The notes under the pieces are model-generated. The model saw only the letters and a list, made by a program, of their open reading frames with translations, searched no databases and was not told the DNA's origin. A stretch of 64,000 nucleotides of DNA, from positions 19,086,886-19,150,885 of the forward strand of contig OZ038517.1 in the NCBI GenBank assembly GCA_964036315.1, read 5' to 3'. Shown here in pieces: positions 20,446 through 31,555 of this stretch. Numbering within the stretch: the first letter of the stretch is position 1; each line of letters opens with the position of its first letter. The position numbers were made by a program, and so were the translations under genes. The stretch comes from Acanthosepion esculentum. Taxonomy: Eukaryota; Mollusca; Cephalopoda; Sepiida; Sepiidae.

Positions 20446-21080
20446 TCAAAATTATCAATTTCTGTGAATTCCTAAACAAAATGCAATGTGGGTGTTTATT
20501 TTTTAATTTAGCGTCAAAGATCCTTAGTAGATAAAATACTTCAGGATTCATATTTTCTGCAACTTTCATTTTTTTGTTGCAAATGTTCCGAGTTGAAATT
20601 AATTCTGCGCCACGTTTTAATCATCTATACAAATAAAATATTTATCTGCATTTCGATAAAATTACTTCCCGGGTAAAATGAACCGTTTAATTAATCAGTT
20701 CCTTTACTTTTACGTTTCTTAGATTGCAGTCTTATTTGTCCAAGCCTTTCATGTTAGGAACTCAGTTACCTTTGTCTATTAAGTGATCGTCTTGCTTCAA
20801 CTTGGTCGTGAAATAGCCTTTGCCGTCGACGCCTTTGTCGTTTTTTTGTTAATCATTTCCTTCCGAGAGATATTTCCATTACACTGTTATATTAAACTTA
20901 TCAACTTTTTAACATGAAAAGATATTGATAAAAAAAGCGATTTATATAATACCAGCAGTAGTCAATGGATCATATATATCATTTATCTGCAATTAATAAT
21001 AACTTTCAAGCAAATATAGCATGGGTATTTTATTAACGTTGCCTCAGAAGATGTAAGTCACTACATATTTTTCCTGTCCT
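20446..21080. other. No recognised feature
   Basis: AT-rich, with one reverse echo of the preceding minisatellite (GTTCCGAGTTGAAATTAATT near 20585). Confidence 0.5.
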
Positions 21081-21082
21081 AA

Positions 21083-21711
21083 TAGCTGCCATATATGGTC
21101 TGGAGCTCCTGCTGTTTGCCTCAGGGTTCTTGATAAGATCCAGAGACGGATATGCACTGTATTTGGCCCTGATCTGTCATCTCGTCTGCAGTCGCTCTCT
21201 AACAGACGCGACGTTGCCTCGCTCTGTCTTTTTTACAAATACTTTCACGGTAATTGCTCCGAGAAGCTGCTTTCGCTGGTTCCTAGGCCTTATGAATTTA
21301 AATGTCCTACGAGGCTGGCATCCCGCTCCCACCCCTTCACCGTTGAAACTGTTAGATGTAGACGTCTCTTCTACTCCAATAGCTTCATGTCTCGCACATC
21401 TCGCCTGTGGAACTCCCTTCGTTATTCCTGTTTCCCTGACAAATACAATCTGCAACTATTTAAGTGTAACGTAAATCGACATCTCCAGTTGCCTTGATCT
21501 ATCCACTTCCCTTCTCCACATCCTTTCACCTTTCATTCCTATCTGCTCTCGCTCCAAACCTTCTGTAACCCCCTTGCCTTGATCGATCCACTATCTTTCT
21601 CCACATCCTCTCCTTTAACACTCCTATCTGCTCTTCCTCCAAACCTTCTGTAACCCCTTGCGTGCTAGTGGCTTCCAGCCTTGCTTGGGGTGATAAGCTT
21701 AAAAAAAAAAA
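21083..21711 (+). mobile_element. CR1/Jockey-like LINE, 3' end copy
   Basis: Starts in the RT C-terminus (GCTGCCATATATGGTCTGG) and runs to CTTGGGGTGATAAGCTT plus an A run (21701-21711). One frame reads SLCLF- then YKYFHGNCSEKLLSLVPRPY, TVETVRCRRLFYSNSFMSRT, LWNSLRYSCFPDKYN, the conserved C-terminal end; this copy lacks the frame change seen near 38855. It is a 5'-truncated copy. Confidence 0.92.
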
Positions 21712-22060
21712 TCAGTCAGAGCTGACAGAGTAAACCTGCTGCTCTTTGAAAAGGACCTGCAATCAGTGGTTAATTGGAGTAAGAAATAGGTTGAAAGTTT
21801 TAACGCCTCCAAAACAAAACTGCTCTCATTTAACCACCACAGAGAAACTTTTCTGTCCGCCATCAGCATGGCTGACTCTCGACTCCAGGAGAGCAACACA
21901 TTGCGGCTTGTATATCTCACGTTTTCAACTGACGAAGTGAAGCGACTATACCGAATCATTAGCTGCATCTACTGCAAGGAAAGCTGGGTCACTGTGCCGT
22001 CCATCTTGCACATTTACAAATCTACCATTCGTCCGTGCATTGAATGTATAGCTGACTACT
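21712..22060 (+). pseudogene. Related LINE RT fragment, diverged
   Basis: Directly after the A run, one frame reads RVNLLLFEKDLQSVVNWSKK, matching INLASRIEKDLQSVVNWGKK of the 37-39 kb copy, followed by FNASKTKLLSFNHHRE. HIYKSTIRPCIEC matches QIYKSTIRPCMEY downstream. The segment between is scrambled. It is an older relative of the same LINE. Confidence 0.75.
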
Positions 22061-22061
22061 C

Positions 22062-22330
22062 GTATTCGAGGATACCCGTCTACTGGGGCGGCTAGCCAAT
22101 CCCTATTGCAGACGCTCGCTCAGGCGTATTTGTGGTTTATACTGCAACTATGATGAGCAGACCTTAGTTACAGTTTCTGAGAATGAACTTGTTATCTAGC
22201 GTGATCAACAATTTGAACAAAGCCGGCACGCTCAAGCCCTCGGCCACGATGACTTGTGACTTCGTGCTAGCACAGCAATCGACGGCACCCAAGGGTTCCG
22301 CCTACCCAATTTCACTCACAAGGCTTGGGT
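22062..22330 (+). repeat. Dispersed repeat X, copy 1
   Basis: Matches the reverse complement of 47215-47500: ACTCGTATTCGAGGATACCCG, GGGCGGCTAGCCAATCCC, TTGTGGTTTATACTGCAACTA, CACCCAAGGGTTCCGCC. The class is unknown. No protein is evident. Confidence 0.75.
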
Positions 22331-22414
22331 CAACCCACCTTCCAAAGGTGCCGCACGCTGGAATCGGCTTATGCAGTTCGATAACATCAGGAAGTCTCCT
22401 TCCTGGCAAATCGA

Positions 22415-22479
22415 CCCTGGTGAGATTAGAACCCAGGTCTCGTGGTCAGAATGCGAACGTTCTAACAACTCAGCCAGGG
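22415..22479 (-). repeat. tRNA-like SINE head (65 nt)
   Basis: On the minus strand the sequence opens CCCTGGC and closes ACCAGGG, a perfect 6-bp acceptor-like stem. TGGCTGAGTTGTTAGAACG fits a pol III box A and GGGTTCTAATCTC a box B. A normal tRNA is 72-76 nt; at 65 nt with no clear anticodon arm it is more likely a SINE head or tRNA pseudogene than a working tRNA. Confidence 0.65.
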
Positions 22480-22499
22480 GCCAAAGAAGATGGTTTGAT

Positions 22500-22915
22500 T
22501 TGGTTTGTTTTACGCCATTGAACTCTGCTGCCATATCTGGTCGGGCGCTCCTGCTACTCATCTTGAGGTTCTTGGCAAAATCCTAAGAAGGATCTGTAAC
22601 GTAATTCATCCTGGCCTGGTATCTCGACTTCAGTCACTTTCTCACCGACGGGGCATGGTTTCCCTCTGTCTTTTCTACAAATATTTTCACGACTACATGA
22701 ATGTAAGCGTGCTACTAGATTGGCATCTGGGTCCCAACCATTTACTGTTGAACTAAGCTAAATGCAACCGCCATTTCTACTCCAAGAGATTATTTTCTCG
22801 CACTTCCAGCCTGTGGAACTCCCTTCCGTTTGATTGCTTCCCCGAAAACGACAATCTTCAAAAATGTAAATGCAACGTCAATCGTCATCTTCTACCCTCT
22901 TGAATCCCGTTTGTC
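22500..22915 (+). pseudogene. Diverged CR1/Jockey-like LINE C-terminus
   Basis: Reads CCHIWSGAPATHLEVLGKIL then RRICNVIHPGLVSRLQSLSH and SLCLFYKYFHDYMN, clearly the same region as the 38.7 kb copy but a different subfamily. AGCCTGTGGAACTCCCTTCC and GCAACGTCAATCGTCATC follow. It lacks the common AAGCTT-poly(A) end. Confidence 0.8.
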
Positions 22916-22977
22916 TTTTGTCATTTCCTCAAAGATCTAGGCTGTCTTAGATTCAACCCACTTTTATCCTGTAAATA

Positions 22978-23931
22978 CAGAGTTGTTCGATAAAAGTGAC
23001 TCACCTGTTTTTTTTGTCTTAAAAATTTTTTCGCCTATTGTTTTTGGAGTCAAACTAATTTTTAATCTTACTAATATAAACACCCCTTTCCGAACACTAG
23101 CAAAAAATGTTTACTCACCCTAAGGTATTCTATTGATAATTATAATTTTGGATATAAATGAGATTTAGGGAAAAACTCTGTGCAAAAAAAGTGACTCACT
23201 TATTTCCTGCAACTAGTAATCAATAGAAACATAACCGAACAGCTTTCAATAAAGAATAATAGAGGTATAATTTATTTATAATAGGTAATATAGTTCGAAA
23301 TATTTAATAATCTATGGGTCCTCCTTTATTTTGAATAACCTTTTCAACCCTTTTTGGCATTGACTTGATTAGGTTCTGGCAAATCTCATCTCCAAGCATT
23401 GAATTCCATTCGGATATGAAATTCACAATCAAATCCTCTTTGTTACTTAACTGCTTTCTCGAGAGCCTGTACTTTATAATGCCCCATAAGGTTTTTATAG
23501 GGTTGAGGTCAGGAGATTGGGGCGTCCATGTCATAACACTCACCTGCTTCTCGTCAAAGTATTCCTTCATCAATTTTGATTTGTGACAGGGAGTATTATT
23601 CTGCATAAAAATGAGCTTGGTGGGGTCGATTTGCACTCTTTCAGCAGAAGGGAGCAGATAAGATTATAAAATTCTCTTGTACTGCTCGCTCGTGAGGGTC
23701 TTTTCAATAGGTTTTAAGAAACCAGTTCCATGAAAAGAAAAGCATCCCCAGAACATTATACTGAACGGATGCTTGACAGTACTTACTGCTAAATTCAAAG
23801 AGCTTTCAAAGCTTCTTGTTCGGATTTTAGATCGCTTATCATTTGAATTTAGCTCAACTTTCGTTCCATCGGAGAAGAGAACATTTAGTAAAAAAATAAA
23901 TCAGGTGAGTCACTTTTATCGAACAGCACTG
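22978..23931 (-). mobile_element. Second Tc1-like element, internally deleted
   Basis: The inverted ends are CAGAGTTGTTCGATAAAAGT on the left and (minus strand) CAGTGCTGTTCGATAAAAGT on the right, continuing GACTCACCTG in both, each flanked by TA. It belongs to a different family from the 18212 element. At ~950 bp it lacks the DNA-binding half of the transposase. Confidence 0.93.
23304..23900 (-). pseudogene. Tc1-like transposase catalytic half, active site lost
   Basis: On the minus strand, VLFSDGTKVEL holds the first catalytic aspartate. A stop occurs in the stretch before QIDPTKLIFMQNNTPCHKSK, where the family has DN and this copy NN, so the second aspartate is lost. WTPQSPDLNPIKTLWGIIK carries lysine where the glutamate belongs. 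Two of three catalytic residues are therefore gone. The last open part (110 residues) ends in NKGGPIDY. There is no room for the N-terminal helix-turn-helix before the terminal repeat. Confidence 0.92.
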
Positions 23932-24074
23932 TATATAACTAAATAACTATTAAGAAATACATTTACTATTAATAATGTTGGTGTAGCTACGTGTTCTCTT
24001 ATTATTTAAATACATTTTAAAAGGCCATTGGTATCCAAGATTCAACAAAAATTTGTTCTATAAATGTAGAAGTA

Positions 24075-24290
24075 ATGTTAAATAATTCCCACTGTTTTGC
24101 GTATTTAAGAAAAATTTTCTCCACTGAACATCAAATGGAAAATTCCCTCAAGGAAAGGACATTCGAACGAGTGCAAGAACAATTGCAAAGATTCCGCGTA
24201 TCTCGCGATCGGATACAGGCGAAGTGGGAGGCTGATAGGCAAAGATATTCACGGTTATTGGGAGAACGACGTAAAGAGATCAAGCCGTGA
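24075..24290 (+). CDS. Hypothetical charged helical ORF, 71 aa
   Basis: I do not recognise it. The second half, QEQLQRFRVSRDRIQAKWEA and DRQRYSRLLGERRKEIKP, is rich in K, R, E and Q with heptad-like spacing, as in a coiled coil, and is not low complexity. The first ATG at 24075 has no special support. The stop is at 24288-24290; the sequence there, CCGTGAGA, could be a weak splice donor, so an exon remains possible. No second copy is in the window. A fragment of a transposon protein is equally possible. Confidence 0.25.
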   Translation: MLNNSHCFAYLRKIFSTEHQMENSLKERTFERVQEQLQRFRVSRDRIQAKWEADRQRYSRLLGERRKEIKP

Positions 24291-24537
24291 GACAGAAGAA
24301 GGTGGTAGGTGTAGAACAGTCCTGTAAGACATCAACACAAAGAAAACAAAATGAAACAGAGGAAGAAACTAATGCAAGAAGAGCTGCGATGGTTTGATTT
24401 GGTTTGTTTTACGGCATATCAACTCCTTATGGGTCACATAATACCAAAACTTATTTTTCTTGTAATTTCTTTTACAAAAAATGTATTGCAGGTATTTTTT
24501 TTTATTTTTTTTTTTTTATACAAAAATATATTGTTGA

Positions 24538-24897
24538 TATGTGGGGTCTACGGAAAATTTTTGCCCAAGCCTACGAGCTCGGAAACGCCCAACATAAAAT
24601 ACGGCCTTGTGCCACATCCTGCCTTGTGGCGAGGCTAAGGTAAATAACCTCAGTCCTGATTTGACGGATCGTGATTGACTTGTCGAACTCTCTATCTTCG
24701 GACAGAGAGGAACACTGACTTTGCTATGCTGAAGGGCGAAGTCGCGTCTAGGGAAGTAGACAAACCCGACCCGTCTATGCGTGGTCTACGGGGAATTTTT
24801 GCCCAAGCGTACAGACTCGAAATCGCCTAACATAAAAAAATGGCCTTGTGTCGCATCTTGCCTTGTGACGAGGCTAAGCTAAATACCTTCAGTCGAG
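24538..24897 (+). repeat. Two direct copies of a ~115-bp repeat
   Basis: 24538-24655 and 24780-24897 share GGTCTACGGRRAATTTTTGCCC, AACATAAAA, GGCCTTGTG and TGACGAGGCTAAG, about 242 bp apart. The spacer TCTATCTTCGGACAGAGAGG contains a small hairpin. The class is unknown. Confidence 0.85.
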
Positions 24898-26584
24898 ATC
24901 TGCCTTGTCTAGAAAATAGACCGCTACGTTCGCTTGTCCAAACTTGCTTTTGTGTGTCGACGCCAATTATTAGTTTGTGAAAATTTTGCCTTCTTCCCTG
25001 TTAATTTTCCTTTCCATATATTGTTTGAATGCTAGCTTGATATGATTTCATTTTTGCCCTCTTCTTTTTTTTTCTTTTTATTGCAAACTTTGTTAATTCT
25101 ATTTATTGCAGAGTTCTGGTATTTATTTTGCATTTGACCAAGGCTACTCACTCTACACACGGGTACACTAGTATTTAACTAATTCCATTCCTTTCGAACG
25201 GACCTACTCACATACACAATCTTTGAACTTTATATATTAGATAATAAATGAAAGACACAGGTTGAAATTTTAATGTTACCCTGAAATCGCACAGTTTAAA
25301 AAAAGGCTTCCGCTGCATGACACTGTTCATTATCATGTAAGTTTGCTTGTTCCTTAGTACCATCGTTAGTTAATACGGTATATCCTGCTAACACTTCATA
25401 AAAATGGACTATTCAATTTTGATCACGAGGAATCATATCAGAGACGCTGTTTGCTTTCATTGATAATGAGAAAGAGTGAATGAATAAAAGAAAGCACCAA
25501 ACAAACAAACAATCCAAAAAAGGTGAGATGAAGCAGGCGATAACGCTCTAATTCGTTTAACGTCTGCTTCAATGAAATGGAAAAATAGTGCTATATAGAA
25601 ATAAAGTGTCGCTGCTGACACTTGAGTATAAACATTGAACAAACAGGCGATCCCATTATTGAATGAAGTAGGTCATAGAGGAAATGCATATATAGGAATT
25701 CGCGTGACGTCTAAATGATCTCTGTTTCTAGTCTATCCTCTATTACTATTCGGATCTCATTTCTATTCTATCCTCTATGGCTATTCTCTACTCTATTCGC
25801 TATATTATTTCCCTATTCAGTTCCCTATACGGATTTTCGAGCAAGTACTATTAGTGCGAGTGTTATTCGAAGGCGTCTGACACCAGTATTGTTCAACGGC
25901 GTTACTATAGTTGTATCTGCGATTACAAAGTCTCTACTACACCGAGTATTACGAAGGTGACAGTGAGTATTCGTTGACGTCACAAAAGTAGCAACGAGTG
26001 TTTGTTGACATCATAAAAACAGTCCATTTTAATTTTTTTTCATTTGTACCCTCTTCCTTCTTTAAATAGTAACCGACATTCGTATGTATCGTCCTTATTG
26101 AAATATTTTTTAACGTTGTTAGACTCAAATATTTAACAATGCAATAGATGACATTCCACAGGTATTACATATTCTTTGAACGCACAAGGTGTTTATTCAG
26201 TCATTATTAAGTTAATAATTAAGATTCTTAAGAAAAGTAAAGCGTCCAGCTGGCAGACAAAAATAAAACAGGTTGTAACTCAATGCAAACCCTGCAAACT
26301 GACTGGAATCAAGTGGTATTTATACAGAAATACCTCCACTCATGTACCAGCAGCCAATCACAGCCCAAGCAATGGACTATCCCACTTGAGCACAATGAGA
26401 TGCACCATGGCGCCATAAAAAGCTCTCTTTCTCAAGGTGGATTATTCTTTTCTCAGCTTGTTCCACAAGTGAGTGCTTATCCTGACAACGTGATTGTTCT
26501 ACAACTCCCTCCATCAGAATTTGGCAAAAGGTTGCTGAGTAAATAGTCACCACTTGTTGCGTTTATTTTTTAAGTCATTTCACT
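24898..26584. other. No recognised gene; minor repeats only
   Basis: 25715-25810 is CT-rich with recurring CTATCCTCTATTACTATTC-like units. 25960-26018 is a short duplication (GTATTCGTTGACGTCAC / GTGTTTGTTGACATCAT). The 26176-26546 open frames lack recognisable motifs. Confidence 0.4.
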
Positions 26585-26805
26585 CCCAGCAAGGAGAATG
26601 TCACGAAGACACCGGGGGTTGCTAAGAGAGAAAGAGAATGAGAAGACCTTAGGGAGGTGAAAGGACAATAAAATAAAAGGGTTCAAGAAGATAGAAGATG
26701 CCGATTGACGTTGCATTTAAATTTATGTAAACCGGATGGGCCAGAGAAGAGTTCCACAGGCGAGAAGTGCGAGTAAAAAAAAGCTATTCTAATAAAACAT
26801 AAAAA
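26585..26805 (-). pseudogene. Decayed LINE 3' end, minus strand
   Basis: On the minus strand, TCGCACTTCTCGCCTGTGGA matches TCGCACTTCCAGCCTGTGGA of the 22.8 kb LINE fragment, and AAATGCAACGTCAATCGGCA matches AAATGCAACGTCAATCGTCA. The remainder is degraded. Confidence 0.6.
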
Positions 26806-26989
26806 GGATGACAACTAATTGCCAATGGAATAGTATGCTTATTATATTCATGAGGTTTTGGTACCAGAGTTAAAAGCGTATTAGAACAATTGCCATGAAA
26901 ATATTTATAGGTATATCAAAGAGAAACCACGTTACGGCGGTGAGAATGGACCGAGATGCCAGGTCACAAACCATTCTTTGATTTTCTCG

Positions 26990-26994
<5 letters not shown>

Positions 26995-27065
<71 letters not shown>
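26995..27065. repeat. (AT)n microsatellite
   Basis: Pure AT over about 70 bp. The IYIY frames on either strand are artefacts. Confidence 0.97.
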
Positions 27066-27066
<1 letters not shown>

Positions 27067-27384
27067 CAGGAGCATCTGATATGACAGTAATATTAAAAAA
27101 ACACAGACGAATAGAAGATATCGTGAAAAAAAAATATGGCAAAAGAAATTGTCTGCCACGACACAGTGAAATAAATTTCCCAGCAACAGATTCAACATCA
27201 TTGGAAAATTCGTAAGCTTAAGGAATCAGCACATATGCTAGACCACAAAAATCTCCTGAGCCGACCAAGCATAGAAATGAATAGAGCATGGGAACCAGTA
27301 ATAAGGAGTGCCAAAGAAAAGCAATATTAACCAAAAGAAATTGCAATAGCTCTGGTAAAAACATGAAATGATAGCAGCAAAAAT

Positions 27385-27465
27385 TGCAATATGAGCACTG
27401 GTAAAAAATGTCTTCTGAAGACATTAGGTTTATAATACCCAGAAATTCATACACAGATGTCCTCA
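27385..27465 (+). repeat. Dispersed repeat X, end piece
   Basis: TTGCAATATGAGC, GAAGACATTAGGTTTATAAT and CAGAAATTCATACACAGATG match the reverse complement of 47145-47230. In both places a family A SINE is attached at the same end, so the pair was copied together or the SINE targets this site. Confidence 0.75.
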
Positions 27466-27780
27466 GGGGTTACATAGCACAGTGGATAAAGACGTTAGTT
27501 AGATCCAGTGACAGGACCCAAGAGTTGTGAGTTCAATAGCTGGTTAAGGCGGTGGAGAACTTGGAGAGAGATAACTGATAACAGGCATCCATTAGACATG
27601 GCACGTGGAACTAGAACAGTCTACCCCAGTGAGTGAGTGAAATAAAGGGTTCAGTTCGACATTCCAACCACCTGAAGAAGGCCGGAGTGTAAAACGGCCG
27701 AAACGTTGTGATAAATATGGCAACAAAGATGAGAATGATAGTCCAAGCAATGTAAATAGTGTACATAATACTTTTGTTCA
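27466..27780 (+). mobile_element. tRNA-derived SINE family A
   Basis: Full-length: box A-like TAGCACAGTGGATAAAGAC, box B-like GTGAGTTCAATAGCTGG, body GATAACTGATAACAGGCATC, then CTGAAGAAGGCCGGAGTG...CGGCCGAAACG and CAACAAAGATGAGAATGATA. Confidence 0.88.
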
Positions 27781-27945
27781 CTTTTTACATTATTCGGACT
27801 ATTGTCCTCATCTTTGTCGCCACATGAGACATGTCATTAACAAAAGCCTCAGTGACCATGCAACGTTTCGGCCGTTGTACGCTCCGGCCTTCTTCAGGTG
27901 GTTGGAATGTCAAACTGAACCCTTTATTTCGCTCACTGGAGTAGA
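27781..27945 (-). mobile_element. SINE family A tail, inverted
   Basis: On the minus strand it carries the same hairpin (CTGAAGAAGGCCGGAGCG...CGGCCGAAACG) and the ATAATGTAAA end. It is interrupted at 27823-27860 by CATGAGACATGTCATTAAC, which recurs at 28950 and 29035. Confidence 0.75.
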
Positions 27946-27949
27946 CTGT

Positions 27950-28245
27950 TCACAAGGACACATCGCACAGTTGATAAAGGCGTTAGTTAGATCCAGTGAC
28001 AGGACCCAAAGTGTGTGAGTTCAATATCTGGTTATGGCAGTGGAGAACTTGGAGAGGGGAATTAACAGGAGATAACTGATAACTGACATCCATTAGACAT
28101 GGCACGTAGAACTAGAACAGTCTACCCAGTGAGCGAATTCGACATTCCAACCACCTGTAGAAGGCCGGGACGTACAACGGCCGAAACGTTGTAATAAATA
28201 TGGCGACAAAGATGAGGACAATAGTGCGAATAATGTAAATATTGA
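27950..28245 (+). mobile_element. tRNA-derived SINE family A
   Basis: Head CATCGCACAGTTGATAAAGG with box B-like GTGAGTTCAATATCTGG, body as in the other copies, and tail CTGTAGAAGGCCGGGACG...CGGCCGAAACG, ending near ATAATGTAAAT. Confidence 0.85.
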
Positions 28246-28254
28246 TTCAATATA

Positions 28255-28405
28255 ATCATTATTTTAAGCCACTGTCTGCAATCTACAACCAACAAATCAC
28301 GGAGTTTGTATATCTCGGTCACAAGATATCAGTATACAATAATGGAATGGTTGGCGTGCTACATCGTAACGCTCGTGGTTGTGAAGCTTTCAAAAGGAAC
28401 AGTTG
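28255..28405 (+). pseudogene. LINE RT-like fragment
   Basis: One frame reads ITEFVYLGHKISVYNNGMVG then VLHRNARGCEAFKRN and a stop. FVYLGH followed by a helical R-x-x-A-x-x-AF block is typical of the thumb region of many LINE reverse transcriptases. It is only ~47 residues long and other RT motifs are absent. Confidence 0.45.
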
Positions 28406-30050
28406 ACCATGTTCACCATAGTCTATGAATATAGAATCCAGCGCAGTACGTAATCTGTTCAATGAAAGAACGTTAAATATTAACACTCACGAGTCAGACA
28501 CTCTACTGAATCTGACTATATCGCCAATACCACCAGCAGCTGTTCTGTAATTCTTCAGTCTTCGATATCAAAGTGAATATTCGGGAAAAACATGGCCGCC
28601 TTTTATACACGTCGCACTTAATATTTTGAGCCTTCTGGTTGGTTAACACTTCTATTGGTGAACTATAAAATGAGTCAGCTCATTTTGGCTGGCTCACTAG
28701 TACTCCAAGGTACCCAAAAACTCCAACAGGAACAAAGTGCTAATATCAAAAACTGATTTCTCGTTTTCAAGCAAAGATCTGCGACACTTATAACCTGTCG
28801 GTTGTGTTACATGGTCTCGAGTCTGTTAACTGTACGGAAAAGTCTCTTCAAAAGATTCTTACATTAAGTGACTTGTGCATAACAAACACCTTAGCGACCA
28901 AATCTTTATAAATGAGCGAACCATGGACGACAATGTCACCAGGACTACATCATGAGACATGTCACCAACAAAAATTTCTCTATTTCTCTATTCATGATCT
29001 ATTCATGGACGACAGTGTCCCCAGATCGACATCATAAGATTTGTCACTAACAAACACTTTGATCTAATCAACATCATGATTCTTAAACCAATTACATCAG
29101 TTATCAAGTCAAGAGTACTTAAACTACATAAACATATTTCAAAAAAATCATCTCCTGTTGTGAGGAAGTTATGCCAGGAACATAGTTTATCCGGTAGGAG
29201 AAGCAAATGTCAACAGCCAAAACGCTGGTTTGAAGTTTACTTATGGTTGGATTTGACCTTTACTCTTTGAACTCTGCTGTTGGTGATTGAACATTTTTTT
29301 TAAGAAAGCATATCTCATGTTGATGCTCATTCTGCAAGGAGCGGAATAAGCGATCAATATTTAATCGTTTCTTGCTCTGCTTTGCAAAGACGTGAGTGTA
29401 CCTCTAAATTTTACCTTAATTGCCACGTATGTTTAGTAGACTGCGTTATATATAGTTTCATATTTACCATTGGTACCATTAAACGGAAATTTCTTATGAC
29501 TTAACCTATTTTGGGGGGCAAAAACGAAGTGATTAAATGCTTACCTCAATTCGTCTTCTTAAATATTCATCGATTATTGTTTGATATTTAAATGCTACGA
29601 ATAAGGGTTCTTGATAGAAACGCCCACTGTAACAGAATGGGAGATGAAGTCGAAGACGAAAAATCTAGCAGCCCTTGCTACATATCTTCTCTCCCGAGGC
29701 TGGCTCGGATGCCGGCGATTAACAGTATCCAACTCGCGAAGGAGAGGTACCGCTATGGTAAACGAGCTAGAGGACTGAACTTACATAATTTTATGTCTTA
29801 AAGACGAAATAAAAAAATAAAAAATTCTCAGTTTAAATGAATCAAAATTAACTGATGGGAAATTGTCGAAACGTCATAATTTTTGAAACTGTTTTAAAAA
29901 AAAGTGGGAGGGGGATTTTCAAAGTTTCTTTTAGTAGAATCTAAGTGATTTATGCTTACCAACATGCCATTTGCTTAACATTTGTACTGGTACTATGACT
30001 TCCAAGTTACAAAATTTAATTATATCTGCCCGACCCTTTTTCTTCACATG
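28406..30050. other. No recognised gene
   Basis: 28895-29060 contains two imperfect ~90-bp direct repeats (CATGGACGACAATGTC / CATGGACGACAGTGTC; CATGAGACATGTCACC / CATAAGATTTGTCACT). The open frames at 29076 and 29592 have no known motif. Confidence 0.4.
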
Positions 30051-30057
30051 TGTATTT

Positions 30058-30108
30058 CTGTCTCTCTCCGTCTCTCTCTCTCTCTCACTCTCTCTCTCTC
30101 CGTCTCTC

Positions 30109-30147
<39 letters not shown>

Positions 30148-30168
30148 CTCTCTCTCTCTCTCTCTCCG

Positions 30169-30201
<33 letters not shown>

Positions 30202-30222
30202 GTCTCTTTCTCTCTTTCTGAC
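30058..30222. repeat. (CT)n microsatellite with CCGTCTCT interruptions
   Basis: About 165 bp of CT, with periodic CCG and CACT variants. Confidence 0.97.
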
Positions 30223-30340
30223 TTAAAGTCGTTCAACAAAATGCGCCTCTCAGCAGAAATCGAACCTGTGTCGTGGTGAACATTTTCTTTCCTAAAGACT
30301 TTCGATCCCCAAGAACGTTTACTCAGACACGACTATCCTC

Positions 30341-30562
<222 letters not shown>

Positions 30563-30644
30563 ATATATACAAGTGCAATGGATAAACTGTCGTCTAAATG
30601 ACGCAAAATGAAAATAGCACTGGCATTTCATTTTAACGGATATA

Positions 30645-31090
30645 CAGGGTGCGATGAATAAATTGTTTAAATGGCGCCAAAATGACAAATAACACTGACA
30701 TCTCATTTGAACAGATATTTTTACCAAAATTACATGAAAATATCCTGAAATACTACAGTAAATTTATTCAATATAATTGCCATTGGTTTCAGCCACGGCC
30801 TACAGACGACTTCGACATCTCCTACAACTCTTTTAGACAGTCTACTTGATAAATGCTGCCATAATTAATAATGATACCTTTAGTTCATCTTTGGCCTTAC
30901 AAGGATTTTTGTTGGTTTCTCACTCAACTGCACCCAACATATAATAATCGGCGGGTGCAGTCTGTGGAGTTAGATGGCCAGATGTAACAGGTGAAGTGGT
31001 CGCAGAAATTGTCTGAAAATCATAGCTGGGTTCTCTTGCTCGTGTGGCATGGTGCTAGATTATTTTCCCTCTTGAATTAGGACAGCACTA
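30645..31090 (-). pseudogene. Mariner/Tc1-superfamily transposase C-terminal relic
   Basis: One end is CAGGGTGCGATGAATAAATT at 30645, preceded by TA. Reading the minus strand inward from 31090, LAPCHTSKRTQL, then FSDNFCDHFTCYIWPSNSTD, YYMLGAVE and AVAETNGNYIE with a stop (30774-30776) follow in order. This is the catalytic C-terminus of a Tc1/mariner-superfamily transposase. A stop interrupts the second block and frames change at least twice. The N-terminal half is missing. The same terminal repeat recurs many times at 60.7-61.3 kb. Confidence 0.8.
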
Positions 31091-31356
31091 CCTCCTCAAG
31101 GCACAATTGTTAAGAGAAACATACTATTAGAAACATACTCGTAGAAAACACAAATATATTAACTGCATCCACCTGCAAAAAAAGATTAAAAATAATGGAG
31201 GCTTTAACAATAAAAAAGAAAAAGCCTATCCTTAACAATATTAACTACGAACAAAGCCACAACGTGCTAACCGTATTCGGAAATTAAAACACCACTACTA
31301 CACACTAAGACATGCACATAATGCATACACTCAATTAAGCAGAAAAATCGAATCAT
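31091..31356. other. No recognised feature
   Basis: AT- and A-rich, no motif recognised. Confidence 0.4.
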
Positions 31357-31555
31357 CCTAGATGATGGCTAAGGGTATAGCCGAAAGCTCTCGGAAACAT
31401 AAAACATTTGGACAGTTCTTACACACCCTTTGTCCTGTGAAGAAAGCTCTTGTTCGAACACAAGAAAGATTAAATAAAAAGATCAATCGTAGTACCTTGT
31501 CTGTCGTTTTTAATGAAACATGCATAAATGAAGGATTGCTGCCTAAATATACAAC

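Noticed and set aside
21177..21455. Minus-strand frame over LINE 3' ends (also 11084-11335, 34845-35192, 38851-39075)
   Set aside because: Conserved between copies because the DNA is; the plus strand carries the RT C-terminus.
25975..25982. CRE-like octamer TGACGTCA (also 31769, 32611, 50392)
   Set aside because: Four hits, but none next to a supported promoter or gene; at least one lies within a fold-back repeat.
26870..27201. IYIYIY frames over (AT)n arrays
   Set aside because: Alternating TA codes for IY in any frame. Only flanking peptides shared between copies were kept as evidence.
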